Shown here piece by piece: positions 1 through 8,939 of a stretch of DNA of 40,841 nt; position 1 is the stretch's first letter; the number at the start of each line of letters is the position of its first letter. Source of the DNA: Chloroflexota bacterium. GTDB taxonomy: Bacteria; Chloroflexota; Anaerolineae; DTLA01. Location: NCBI GenBank assembly GCA_014874485.1, contig JADBJK010000038.1:1-40841 (forward strand), written 5' to 3'. The notes beneath the pieces were generated by a model, which was given only the letters and a program-made list of their open reading frames with translations, had not been told where the DNA came from and searched no databases. The position numbers and the translations under genes are program-made.

Positions 1-1
1 C

Positions 2-61
2 GGTCTCCAGCCAGACAAGGACGGCTTTGTGAGGCTGTCCATCGCCGAGTTCAGTTTGTGA
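2..61 (+). CDS. Possible C-terminal end of a gene entering from the left
   Basis: An open frame enters from the window edge and ends with TGA at 59-61, giving a 19-residue tail ending IAEFSL. It converges on, and overlaps by 11 bp, the stop of the minus-strand response regulator. Nothing in so short a piece identifies a family, and it could be a chance frame. It is listed because the neighbouring regulator is cut short close by, so this junction may be where two unrelated sequences meet. Confidence 0.25.
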   Translation, partial: GLQPDKDGFVRLSIAEFSL

Positions 62-1757
62 AGTAGCACCATTGGTTAGTTAGGCCAAATACCTTTGTGA
101 AGGACTCGGTAAGCCATTCCCCTACTAGGCGGCCCTCCTCCGTAACGCGGAAGATGTAGGCATAATCCGAGATCAGGTCTGCGATAATCCGGTTCCGCGT
201 CTCGCTCTCGCGCAGGGCCTCCTCCATGTGCTTGCGCTCGGTGATGTCGGTGATGGTGCCCACGTATCCCACCAAATTGCCCTGGTCATCTACCTCAGGC
301 ACCGCAAGGCCCATCACCCAGGCAACCGTCCCGTTCGGGCGCAGGAAACGGTACTCCGCGGGAGAAGCGGCTCCTTCGCGGACGGCTTCCCTCCAGTCCG
401 AAAGCGTCTTTTCGCGGTCTTCGGGGTGCACGGCCTGAATCCAGCCGTTTCCCAGGGCGTCTTGGGGTTCGGCGCCGGAAATCTGGCTCCAGCGGGGGTT
501 CACGTAGGTCGTCTTGCCCTGGGCGTCGGTGCGGAAGATGCCCACCGGCGACATCTCGGCGAGGGTTTGGTAGCGCCGCTCGCTGTCGCGCAGGGCTTCC
601 TCCATCTGCTTGCGCTGGGTGATGTCGGTGTACACGGCGACGATGCCGACGGTCTTGCCTTCCACGACGATGGGCGCGCCCGCGGCGATGACGGTTACCG
701 GCATGCCGTCCTTGCGGAAGCGCACCATCTCGGACGTGGTTACCGGCTGCCCCCGCAGGAGTTGCTCGGTGAGGCCCACGGCTTCCTTGTGAAGCGCGGG
801 GTCGCGCCCGGCAATCAGTTCGTCAATATGCTTGCCCACGGCTTCGTCGCGTGTGTAGCCGAAGAGCGCCGCGGCGCCCGCGTTCCATTCCACGACGCGG
901 GCCTGGGCGTCCAGCACCGCGATGGCGTCCGGCGCGCAGGCCAGCACGTTCTCCAGGAACAGGCGGCGCTGCTCGGACTCTGCCTCCATCTGCTTGCGGT
1001 CGGTGATGTCGCGGACGACGCACAGCAGACACGGGCGGCCGCTCACCTCCACCTTCTCGGCGGTGAGCAGGCCGATGAAGGGCGTCCCATCCTTCTTGTG
1101 GAACCACACCTCTTCGTTGCGGACCTCTTGGCTCTGGGACACGCGCCGCACGATCTCGCGCCGCTGGGCCGGGTCCTGCCAGAGGTGCAGGTCGTCGCCC
1201 GTCTTGCCGATGACCTCGTCGCGGGCGTAGCCGGTCATCTGCAGGAAACCGTCGTTGACGTCCACGTACACGCCTGTCTCCATGTCGGCGATGGTGATGA
1301 GGTCGGCGGAACTGTGGAAGACGGTGCGGAGTTTGGCTTCGCTCTCGCGCAGGGCGGCCAGGGCTTGCCGGCGTTCGTCGCGGGCGCGCTTGCGCTCCAG
1401 CGCCCGCTGGACGGCCGGCCCCAGGCGCGCCAGCCGGTCCTTGAAGACGTAGTCCGCCGCGCCTGCTTGCATGCACTGCACAACGGTTCCTTCGCTGATA
1501 GAACCCGAAACCACGAGGCAGGGAACGTCCACCCTGCGCTCTTCCAGCAAGTGCAGTGCGCGCAGCGCGTCAAACCCGGGCAAATTGTAGTCGGCCAGGA
1601 TCACGTCCCAATCGCCAGAGAGGCACGCCGCGAAGTCGGCTTCCCCGGCCACGCACTTCCAGTCGGGCTCATACCCCGCCCGCCGCAGTTCGTGGAGCAT
1701 CAGTTCGGCATCTTCCGGCCGGTCTTCCAAAATGAGCACACGCAGCGATTCGGCCAT
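51..1757 (-). CDS. Response regulator with multiple PAS domains, C-terminally truncated
   Basis: A 568-residue cytoplasmic signalling protein. An N-terminal CheY-like receiver (about 1-125) carries the acidic pair E11/D12 and phospho-acceptor D56 in LADYNLP. Three complete PAS/PAC modules follow (about 145-265, 270-385, 395-515), each ending in DITxRK or a close variant. A fourth PAS starts with SETRNRIIADL but breaks off after TKVFGL, ending in an unrelated NQWCYFTN tail. There is no HisKA, HATPase, GGDEF or DNA-binding output. The ATG at 1757 is chosen because GGGGGAGG lies just upstream; the frame stays open further upstream only by overlapping the kinase gene. It lies 220 bp downstream of the histidine kinase on the same strand, so it is a likely partner. 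The missing C-terminus suggests the gene once continued, probably into a kinase or cyclase output, and was truncated by a rearrangement near positions 50-90. An assembly junction is the alternative. Confidence 0.85.
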   Translation of the reverse strand: MAESLRVLILEDRPEDAELMLHELRRAGYEPDWKCVAGEADFAACLSGDWDVILADYNLPGFDALRALHLLEERRVDVPCLVVSGSISEGTVVQCMQAGAADYVFKDRLARLGPAVQRALERKRARDERRQALAALRESEAKLRTVFHSSADLITIADMETGVYVDVNDGFLQMTGYARDEVIGKTGDDLHLWQDPAQRREIVRRVSQSQEVRNEEVWFHKKDGTPFIGLLTAEKVEVSGRPCLLCVVRDITDRKQMEAESEQRRLFLENVLACAPDAIAVLDAQARVVEWNAGAAALFGYTRDEAVGKHIDELIAGRDPALHKEAVGLTEQLLRGQPVTTSEMVRFRKDGMPVTVIAAGAPIVVEGKTVGIVAVYTDITQRKQMEEALRDSERRYQTLAEMSPVGIFRTDAQGKTTYVNPRWSQISGAEPQDALGNGWIQAVHPEDREKTLSDWREAVREGAASPAEYRFLRPNGTVAWVMGLAVPEVDDQGNLVGYVGTITDITERKHMEEALRESETRNRIIADLISDYAYIFRVTEEGRLVGEWLTESFTKVFGLTNQWCYFTN

Positions 1758-1977
1758 CGCGCTCCTCCCCCTTGTATGCGTGGTATCTCTGCAACAAGCC
1801 CCTAGCGGGGGGCTTCGTTCAGCAACATCCAGTACTTGGACCGCGAACCGCGCCAAAGACCGCGAAAGAAGCGAAACTCCTCCAGCGCCCTTCGTGCTGA
1901 TTTGCGGCTGTCGTCTTCCGCACGCCGGGCAGCGCCCCCTGCGCCATCCAGGGCCGAGGGCGGCAAGGATCGCGGCC

Positions 1978-3354
1978 TCACGCGGCCTCTGCGCGCGCCC
2001 TCGGCAGCGCGAAGTAGAAGGCCGCCCCCTTGTCCGGCTCGGACTCGGCCCACACGCGCCCGCCGTGCCTCGTGATAATGCGGTGCACCAGAGCCAGCCC
2101 CACCCCGGTGCCCCCGAAATCCTCCATTCGGTGCAGCCGCTGGAACACGGTGAACAACTTGCCGGCGTACTGGGGGTCAAACCCCACGCCGTTGTCTTTC
2201 ACCCTGTAAACATTTTCCTCATTTCCCATCCAGCCGTCAACTTCTATGACCGCCGCTTCCCGCGTGCGGGTGAACTTCAGGGCGTTGGACAGCAGGTTGG
2301 CGAAGACCTGGCGCATCATGGCGCGGTCGCAGTACGCCGGTGGCAGGTCGCCGATTCGCAGGTCTATCGTGCGGCCCGGCTCTTGCGCCAGCAACTCGTC
2401 GGCCACCTCGCGCGCCAGTTGGGTCATGTCCACCTCGGTCGCGCGCATCTCCATGCGACTCGTGCGCGAGAAGGTGAGCAGGTCGTCAATCAACTGCGCC
2501 ATCTTGACGGTGTTACTGCGTACCACGTTGAGCAGGCGCTGCGCCTCGGAGTCCAGCGCGGGGGCGCAATCCTCCAGCAGGATGCGCGAAAAGCCGTCTA
2601 TCGCCCGCAACGGCGCGCGCAGGTCGTGGGACACAGAGTAGGAGAAGGCCTCCAAATCCCTGTTCGCCATCTCCAGTTGGGCGGTGCGCTCCTCCACGAG
2701 CCGCTCCAGGTTTTCGTTGAGCCTGCGGATTTCCTCCTCGGCCTGCTTGCGCTCGGTGATGTCGCGCACACTGGACAGCACGCGGCGCTCGCCGTGCCAA
2801 GCGAACCCCTGTGCGGCGATTTCCACCGTCAGTTCGCTGCCGTCCTTGCGGCGGTGCCGCCACTCAAATTGCGCGCCCCTCTCCAGCGCCTGGTGGACAC
2901 GGGCAGGCGCCATCTCGCGCAGGTCGGGCACGGTCAGGTCCTGCGCCGTCATGCGGAGCAGTTCGTCGCGGGTGTATCCGTACCGCTCTACGGCGGTGCG
3001 GTTGGCGTCCAGGATGCGCCCCTGCCCATCCAGGACGAACAGCGCGTCGGGGCTGACGTCAAAGAGCGCCTGGTAGCGGGCGGCCAATTCTTGCGCCTCA
3101 TCCCGCAGCCCGTGAATTCGCCTCACGTAGGCCGCAACGAGTGCGTACAGCAGCACGGCCGTGGCCAGCACGTAGAACCAGCCCTTGTACGTTTGCAGGC
3201 GAGAGAGCGTCGCTGCGTCGCGTGCGAGGGACTCTACGAGGCGGTCTGAGAACAGGATCCACAGCGCGCCGATGACCAGGTAGAGTACAGCGACGGCTGC
3301 TGGCCCGCGTGGCGCACGGGGCCGCTTGCGGGGTTGCAGAGCGGAGTCCTTCAT
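1978..3354 (-). CDS. Membrane sensor histidine kinase (2 TM, PAS, HisKA, HATPase)
   Basis: A 458-residue sensor kinase. Two transmembrane helices (about 19-36 and 58-77) flank a short extracytoplasmic loop. A PAS/PAC domain follows (about 92-205, with a VRDITERK end), then a coiled coil (205-235). The HisKA dimerisation helix has phospho-acceptor H243 in [10 protein letters not shown]. The ATPase domain shows the N box NLLSNALKF (353-361), a G1 box DNGVGFD and a G2 box GTGVGL. The arrangement resembles phytochrome-type kinases without a chromophore domain. The ATG at 3354 is preceded by GGGGGAGGTGG; the 41 extra residues possible upstream would run through the promoter. It lacks a receiver, so it probably phosphorylates another protein, most simply the response regulator encoded just downstream. 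It is divergent from the giant hybrid kinase. The signal sensed cannot be read from the sequence. Confidence 0.92.
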   Translation of the reverse strand: MKDSALQPRKRPRAPRGPAAVAVLYLVIGALWILFSDRLVESLARDAATLSRLQTYKGWFYVLATAVLLYALVAAYVRRIHGLRDEAQELAARYQALFDVSPDALFVLDGQGRILDANRTAVERYGYTRDELLRMTAQDLTVPDLREMAPARVHQALERGAQFEWRHRRKDGSELTVEIAAQGFAWHGERRVLSSVRDITERKQAEEEIRRLNENLERLVEERTAQLEMANRDLEAFSYSVSHDLRAPLRAIDGFSRILLEDCAPALDSEAQRLLNVVRSNTVKMAQLIDDLLTFSRTSRMEMRATEVDMTQLAREVADELLAQEPGRTIDLRIGDLPPAYCDRAMMRQVFANLLSNALKFTRTREAAVIEVDGWMGNEENVYRVKDNGVGFDPQYAGKLFTVFQRLHRMEDFGGTGVGLALVHRIITRHGGRVWAESEPDKGAAFYFALPRARAEAA

Positions 3355-3399
3355 GGTGCCACCTCCCCCAGGTACTTCGCCCTTGTCTATGCCATGGGT

Positions 3400-3429
3400 A
3401 TTGTACCCTGCGGGAATGTCGCACGTCAA
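3400..3429 (-). promoter_or_regulatory. Sigma-70-type promoter of the histidine kinase
   Basis: On the minus strand, -35 TTGACG (3424-3429) and -10 TACAAT (3400-3405) are separated by 18 bp. Transcription would start near 3393, about 40 nt upstream of the kinase ATG at 3354. Both hexamers are one mismatch from consensus. Confidence 0.7.
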
Positions 3430-3515
3430 GCCTCGCTGCCGAGCAATTGGGGCCGAGGTTGGGGGTGGCCCTGTCATGCTCAGCGACGAAGCCGCGAGGA
3501 ATCTGGGTGGTTGGG

Positions 3516-3621
3516 TTCACCGCAGAGACGCGAAAGGCGCGGAAATTACTTTGAAATCTCTGCGTTCCCTGTGATCTCTGCGGTGAGAGATTATCTCCAA
3601 TTCTCTGTGCCTCTGCGGTGA
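3516..3621. repeat. Dispersed palindromic 'CCGCAGAG' repeat (family A), one and a half units
   Basis: The element opens with TTCACCGCAGAGACGCG and closes with its near reverse complement CTCTGCGGTGA at about 3585. A second right arm ending at 3621 follows. The same family occurs at 10651-10758, in the array at 14483-15176, and at 40386-40459 and 40652-40678. It fills much of the 434-bp gene-free stretch between the two divergent kinases. The remainder of that stretch holds the two promoters and a fragment of family B (about 3475-3512). Confidence 0.85.
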
Positions 3622-3696
3622 TAGGCCCGCGGCGGCTAGGGATGGCCGCCCTACGAGACCAGCCGAGAGCCGGGAACGTGTCGGGTTCGTTCCGTT

Positions 3697-3726
3697 TTGC
3701 GCACATGGCCGTTTGGCCGCTATAAT
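3697..3726 (+). promoter_or_regulatory. Promoter of the hybrid kinase gene
   Basis: -35 TTGCGC (3697-3702) and a perfect -10 TATAAT (3721-3726) with an 18-bp spacer. Transcription would begin near 3733, about 55 nt before the chosen ATG at 3789. Confidence 0.65.
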
Positions 3727-3788
3727 GACGGCGTGAATTCCAGCGCTGGCCGGGCCGCGCCATGCGTGCCCCGCCAGCGGGAGCGCCC

Positions 3789-6700
3789 ATGCACGACTCG
3801 CTCGCGATCTATGTGATTCCATTGTTCTTGTCTGCGACCATCTCGGCCGCGCTGGCATACTACGGGTTGCGCCGTCGGCCCCGCACGGCCCACACCGTCG
3901 CCTTCGGCCTGATGGCCGCGTGCGTCGCCATCTGGTCGGCGGGCTATGCGATGGAACTCCTGTCGCCCGATACGCCCGCCAAGGTCCTGTGGCTGAAACT
4001 GGAGTACGTTGCCATCTCCGGCACGTACCCGTTGCTGCTCATCTTCCTCGCCCACTACACGGGCTGGCGCACGCGGCTGCCCAAGGGCAGGCTCGCCGCC
4101 CTGTTGGCTATCCCGGCGCTCACGGCGATGCTGGCCCTCACCGACGAGATGCACGGACTGATTTGGAAGGGCTACACCTTGCGGACGACAGGGCCGCTGA
4201 CACTGTTCGTCTTTCAGCGCGGGCCGGGATTCTGGGTCTTCTTGGCCTACAGTGTGGCCGTCGTGGCCGCCAGCGCCTGGCTCATCGCCCGCGCTTACGC
4301 CGAATCTGTCCTGCTCCGCCGCCGCCAGATGGGCATCATCGCGGTGGGGGTGGCCCTGCCCCTGATTGCGGGCGCGGCCTATCTGCTGGGCATCAGCCCC
4401 ATCCCCGGCCTGAACCTGGCTCCCTTTGCGTTCACGGTGTCATCGGCGCTGTTCGCGTTCGCCGCATTCCGCTTTCGGCTGCTCGCGCCCGCGCCGGTTG
4501 AGATTCCGACGCCGCCCCCGGGTTTCGGCGACGCGCTCCTGGTGCTGGCCGACGGCAATCGGGTGCAGTACCTGAACCGCGCTGCGGAGCGCATTCTGGG
4601 CTGGCGATCGGCGGCTGCGCTGGGCCAGCCGATTGAGGACCTGATTCCGCGGTGGGGCGAGTTGGTGGCCGCGCTGCAGGACGGCACTTCCACCGAGGTG
4701 GAAGTTGTCCTGGGCGAAGGTCCGGCCCAGCGGCGCTATGCCTTGAGCGTCGTGCCCGGCCCGGACCAGCCCGCGCCCCCGGCGGGGCGGCTGGTGGTGC
4801 TGCACGACATCACCGAGCGCGCCCTGGCCGAGCGGGCGCTGCGCCAGAGCGAGGCGGCCTTCCGCACCCTGGCCGAGACGTTGCCGGCGGCGGTCTTCAT
4901 CTACCAGGGCGAGAACTTCCGGTACGCGAATCCGGCGTGCACGACCCTGACCGGCTACAAGCGCCGCGAGTTGGCCAACATCCGCTTTTGGGAACTGGTG
5001 CACCCCGACCATCGGGAGATCGTGCGGGAGCGCGGCCTGGCCAGGCAACACGGCGACAGCGTGCCCGCGCGCTACGAGTTCAAGATCGTTACCAAGAGCG
5101 GCGAGGAGCGGTGGGTGGACTTCGCCGCGGCGGTGGTGGAGTTTGAGGGCCAGCCCGCCGCCATGGGCACCGCCTACGACATCACCGAGCGCAAGTTGGC
5201 CGAGGAGGAGTTGCGCCGCCGCAACGCCTTCCTGTCCGCTCTCCACGAGACCTCGCTCACCATCATGGCCGGGCTGACCCTGGAGGACACGCTCCAGGCC
5301 ATTGTCCAGCGGGCGATGGACCTCGTCGGGGCCGCCTACGGCTGGCTGTACATGGTGGACAAGGAGCGGGATGAAATCGTCGCGCGCGTCGCTGCGGGCC
5401 GCTACCGCAAGTACCTGGGCCACCGCATGAAGCGCGGCGAGGGCCTCGCGGGTAAGGTGTGGGCATCCGGCGAGCCGCTCATCGTGGACCACTACGCCTC
5501 GTGGCCGGGCCGCGCGCCCTACTACGAGAGCGACCCCGCCGGCCCCGCGATGGGCGTCCCGCTGAAGTCCGGCGGTGAGGTCATGGGCATCCTCGGCCTG
5601 ACGCGCGAACCGTCGGCAGCCGTCTTCTCCAAAGAAGAGGTGGAGCAGTTTACCCTGTTCGCCCGGCTGGCGTCTATCGCCCTGGAAAATGCCCGCCTCT
5701 ACGAGGAAGCCAAGCGCGAACTGACCGAGCGCACCCGCGCCCAGGCCATCCTGCGCGACAGCGAGGAGCGATACCGCACGCTGTTTGAGGCGGCCAACGA
5801 CGCTATCTTCCTCATGCGCGAGGATCGGTTCATAGATTGCAACCCGCGCACGCTGGAGATGTTCGGGTGCGCCCGCCAGGACATCATCGGCCAGCCGCCC
5901 TACCGGTTCTCGCCGCCGCTCCAGCCCGACGGGCGGGACTCGCGCACGGCTGCGTGGGAACGTATCCGCGCGGCCCTGGCGGGCGAGCCCCAGTCCTTTG
6001 AGTGGGTACACACGCGGCTGGACGGCACGCCCTTTGACGCTGAAGTCAGCCTCAACGCCATTGAGTTGGCGGGCGAGGTGCTCATCCAGGCCATCGTCCG
6101 CGACATCAGCGAGCGCAAGCGCGCCGAGCGGGTCCAGGCCGTGCTCCTGCGCATCGCCCAGGCGGCCACCACGGCGGCCACGCTGGAAGACCTGCTCGTC
6201 GTCGTCCATCAGCAACTGGGGACGCTCATGGACGTAACCAACTTCTACGTGGCGCTCTACGACGCGGGCAGCGGCATGTACGCCTTCCCGTTCTACCGCG
6301 ACGAGTACGACCGCCTGGAGACCCTGCCCCCGCAGCGCCTGCACAAGAGCGTAACGGACTACGTGCGCCGCACAGGCAAGCCCTTGCTGTTGGACTCTGC
6401 CACCGACGAGCGCCTTGCGCGCGAAGGCGAGATAGAACTGGTGGGCACGCCTTCGCTTGTATGGATGGGCGCGCCACTGCGGACTGCGCGGGGCGTCATC
6501 GGCGTCGTGGCCGTGCAGAGTTACCACGCGGAGACCCAGTACACGCCGCGGGATCTGGAACTCCTGGCCTTCGTTGCCGACAACATCGCGTCGGCCATTG
6601 AGCGGAAGCGGGCCGAGGATGCCCTGCGCCAGAGCGAGGAGAAGTTCCGCACCATTTTCCAGACCAGCACCGACGGGATCGTCATCAGCGACGTGGACAC

Positions 6701-8132
6701 GGGCACGTACCTGGAGGTCAACGAGGGCTATCTCGCCCTCAGCGGCTATACCCGCGAAGAACTCATCGGCAAGTCGTCGCTGGAGTTGGGGACGTGGGTG
6801 GACCCCGAGGAGCGCGCCGAAGTGGTGAGGCGGCTGCGCGAGAAGGGCCTGGTCAGCGGCATGGAGGTCCGCGTGCGCCGCAAGGATGGCACCGTCCGAC
6901 ACGTCCTCATCTCCGCCCAGATGGTGGAGATTGCGGGCCAGCGATGGATGCTGTCCACCAACCGCGACATCACCGAATACAAGCGCCTGGAGGAACAACT
7001 GCGCCAGTCGCAGAAGATGGAGGCCATCGGGACACTGGCAGGGGGCGTGGCCCACGACTTCAACAACCTGCTGACCGCGATTCTCGGCAATGCGGCGTTT
7101 CTGCTGGAGTCGCTGGGCCCCGACGACGAGCGGGCCGAGGACGTGCGCGAGATTCAGAAGGCGGGCCAGCGCGCTGCGGCGCTCACAAGCCAACTCCTGG
7201 CCTTCAGCCGCCGCCAGATGGTGGAGCCCAAAATCATCAACCTCAACGCCATCATCACCGATACCAGCCGCATGTTGCAGCGCCTCATCGGCGAGGATAT
7301 TGAACTGCGCCTGTCGTTGGACGGCGGTCTGTCGCCGGTGCGGGCCGACCCGGGCCACATCGGCCAGGTGCTGGTTAACCTGGCGGCCAACGCTCGCGAT
7401 GCCATGCCCACCGGTGGGCGGCTCACCATTGAGACGGCGAACGTCATCCTGGACGAAGGTTTCCAGCAGCGGCACCCGGAGGCCACGCCGGGCGAGTACG
7501 TGATGATGGCCGTTTCCGATACTGGGGTGGGCATCCCGCCTGAAATCAGGGACCGCATCTTTGAGCCGTTCTTCACGACGAAAGAGGTGGGTCGCGGCAC
7601 GGGACTGGGGCTTTCGGTGGTGTACGGCATCGTGCACCAGAACGAGGGGCACATTGTCGTGGAGAGCGAACCCGGGCACGGCACCCGGTTTGAAATCTAC
7701 CTCCCGGCCGTGCAAGGCCCGGCGTCTGACGGGGGGCCGGGGGTTGAAGGCTTCCCCCGCGGCGGCGATGAGACCATCCTCCTGGTGGAGGATGAGGACA
7801 TCGTCCGCGAGGTGGCCACGCGCATCCTCAGGACCCAGGGGTACACTGTCCTGGAGGCCCGCAACGGGACCGAGGCGCTGGGGATTTGCGAGACGCACAA
7901 CGGCCCCCTGCACCTGCTCCTCACCGACGTGGTCATGCCCCAGATGAGCGGGCACGAACTGGCCCGACGCGTCCAGGCGCTGCGCCCCGACGTGCGCGTG
8001 CTGTTCACGTCGGGCTACTCGGACACGATCCTGCTGCGCCAGGAAGCGGGGGCCCAGGGCATCTTCCTGCAGAAGCCCTTCGCCGTGCGGGAGTTGCTGT
8101 CCAAGGTGCGGGAAGTCCTGGATCGGGAGTAG
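3789..8132 (+). CDS. Giant hybrid sensor histidine kinase: 7TM-PAS-PAS-GAF-PAS-GAF-PAS-HisKA-HATPase-REC
   Basis: A 1447-residue membrane hybrid kinase. Residues 1-233 form a seven-helix HisKA_7TM sensor (ending [10 protein letters not shown]). Next come PAS1 (about 240-340), PAS2 (350-467), GAF1 (482-634), PAS3 (655-777), GAF2 (780-937) and PAS4 (947-1065). HisKA has H1089 in [11 protein letters not shown], and the ATPase (about 1184-1308) has [16 protein letters not shown] and [13 protein letters not shown]-terminal receiver (1326-1447) has acceptor D1380 in LLTDVVMP and the conserved K in LQKPF. H1089 lies in the HDFNNLL type of box common in NtrB-like hybrids. The ATG at 3789 is preferred because GGGAG lies at suitable spacing; an in-frame ATG at 3762 would add nine residues with no ribosome site. 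It is divergent from the smaller kinase. Six alternating PAS/GAF modules imply integration of several cytoplasmic cues with a membrane signal. A phosphotransfer partner is not encoded next to it. Confidence 0.93.
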   Translation: MHDSLAIYVIPLFLSATISAALAYYGLRRRPRTAHTVAFGLMAACVAIWSAGYAMELLSPDTPAKVLWLKLEYVAISGTYPLLLIFLAHYTGWRTRLPKGRLAALLAIPALTAMLALTDEMHGLIWKGYTLRTTGPLTLFVFQRGPGFWVFLAYSVAVVAASAWLIARAYAESVLLRRRQMGIIAVGVALPLIAGAAYLLGISPIPGLNLAPFAFTVSSALFAFAAFRFRLLAPAPVEIPTPPPGFGDALLVLADGNRVQYLNRAAERILGWRSAAALGQPIEDLIPRWGELVAALQDGTSTEVEVVLGEGPAQRRYALSVVPGPDQPAPPAGRLVVLHDITERALAERALRQSEAAFRTLAETLPAAVFIYQGENFRYANPACTTLTGYKRRELANIRFWELVHPDHREIVRERGLARQHGDSVPARYEFKIVTKSGEERWVDFAAAVVEFEGQPAAMGTAYDITERKLAEEELRRRNAFLSALHETSLTIMAGLTLEDTLQAIVQRAMDLVGAAYGWLYMVDKERDEIVARVAAGRYRKYLGHRMKRGEGLAGKVWASGEPLIVDHYASWPGRAPYYESDPAGPAMGVPLKSGGEVMGILGLTREPSAAVFSKEEVEQFTLFARLASIALENARLYEEAKRELTERTRAQAILRDSEERYRTLFEAANDAIFLMREDRFIDCNPRTLEMFGCARQDIIGQPPYRFSPPLQPDGRDSRTAAWERIRAALAGEPQSFEWVHTRLDGTPFDAEVSLNAIELAGEVLIQAIVRDISERKRAERVQAVLLRIAQAATTAATLEDLLVVVHQQLGTLMDVTNFYVALYDAGSGMYAFPFYRDEYDRLETLPPQRLHKSVTDYVRRTGKPLLLDSATDERLAREGEIELVGTPSLVWMGAPLRTARGVIGVVAVQSYHAETQYTPRDLELLAFVADNIASAIERKRAEDALRQSEEKFRTIFQTSTDGIVISDVDTGTYLEVNEGYLALSGYTREELIGKSSLELGTWVDPEERAEVVRRLREKGLVSGMEVRVRRKDGTVRHVLISAQMVEIAGQRWMLSTNRDITEYKRLEEQLRQSQKMEAIGTLAGGVAHDFNNLLTAILGNAAFLLESLGPDDERAEDVREIQKAGQRAAALTSQLLAFSRRQMVEPKIINLNAIITDTSRMLQRLIGEDIELRLSLDGGLSPVRADPGHIGQVLVNLAANARDAMPTGGRLTIETANVILDEGFQQRHPEATPGEYVMMAVSDTGVGIPPEIRDRIFEPFFTTKEVGRGTGLGLSVVYGIVHQNEGHIVVESEPGHGTRFEIYLPAVQGPASDGGPGVEGFPRGGDETILLVEDEDIVREVATRILRTQGYTVLEARNGTEALGICETHNGPLHLLLTDVVMPQMSGHELARRVQALRPDVRVLFTSGYSDTILLRQEAGAQGIFLQKPFAVRELLSKVREVLDRE

Positions 8133-8211
8133 CGGCGCGGCCTCCAGCGGCGAGGTTCTTCGCCCCTGCGCGGGCCAGCCCGTGAGCAATTACCCTGGAG
8201 GCACTGCATTG

Positions 8212-8850
8212 ATGGCAAGACACCCATCCACACGAATCGCAGCCCTGCGCGTGGCCGTTTGGCTGGTGGCGCTGGCCGTGCTGCTCATCCTGTCCCCGTC
8301 CGAGAAGACCCTGGGCGATGTGGTGAAACTGGTGTATCTGCACGGCGCGCTGGTGCGGACGGGCCTGCTGGCGTTCACGGTGGCGGGCGCGCTCGGCCTC
8401 GCGGCGCTCGTCGCACGCCGTGATGGCATCGCGCGCTGGAGCGAGGCGGTCGGGCACACGGCGCTGGTGGTGTGGACGGCCTACGTGCTGTCCAGCATGG
8501 TGGTAACGTACCTGGCGTGGGGCGTGGCCATCGCCTGGAGCGAGCCGCGGGTTCGGGCCAGCGCCCACATCTTCCTGGCGGCGGTCGCGTTCTGGGTCCT
8601 GGCGAACCTCATCCAGGACAGGCGGGCGACGGCGGCCCTCAACGCCGTGCTGGCCCCGCTGGCCTGGGTGCTGGTGCGGAGCGCGGGCGTGGTCATCCAT
8701 CCGGTGGATCCCATCGGCGGCTCGGCGTCTGTGGCCATCAAGGTGTTCTACGCGGGCATTGTCCTGTGCGTCATCCTGCTGGCGACGGAGTTGGCCGTGT
8801 GGCTGGCGGGGAGACGCGGAGATTCTTCGCCGCAGCGTGGTGCGGCATGA
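8212..8850 (+). CDS. CcmC/CcsA-like six-helix membrane protein
   Basis: A 212-residue very hydrophobic protein with six predicted membrane helices (about 11-28, 45-69, 83-107, 116-134, 140-163, 178-200). The helix count, the histidine in LVYLHGALV (H44), a W…SEPR…S stretch at 109-117 and a second histidine in GVVIHPVDPI (H163) recall the CcmC/CcsA haem-handling family, in which two membrane histidines bind haem beside a tryptophan-rich WWD loop. Here the WWD loop is degenerate, so a role in cytochrome c maturation is inference. The ATG at 8212 is chosen, with GGAGG at 8197-8201; TTG at 8209 is a near alternative, and GTG at 8182 has no ribosome site. No other ccm genes adjoin it. It would fit a genome that makes the multiheme cytochrome encoded at 19189-21129. 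Confidence 0.6.
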   Translation: MARHPSTRIAALRVAVWLVALAVLLILSPSEKTLGDVVKLVYLHGALVRTGLLAFTVAGALGLAALVARRDGIARWSEAVGHTALVVWTAYVLSSMVVTYLAWGVAIAWSEPRVRASAHIFLAAVAFWVLANLIQDRRATAALNAVLAPLAWVLVRSAGVVIHPVDPIGGSASVAIKVFYAGIVLCVILLATELAVWLAGRRGDSSPQRGAA

Positions 8851-8939
8851 CCCAATCCTGCTGTCATGCCGAGCGAACGAAGCATCTCGGCTGGCGGTGG
8901 CGGGTCTGCGAGCACGCGAGCAAACCGTGAGGTGAGCGT

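Noticed and set aside
4440-8189. A 1249-codon open frame antisense to the hybrid kinase
   Set aside because: It mirrors a gene with complete kinase and receiver motifs, has no recognisable domain itself, and is a normal by-product of high GC third positions.
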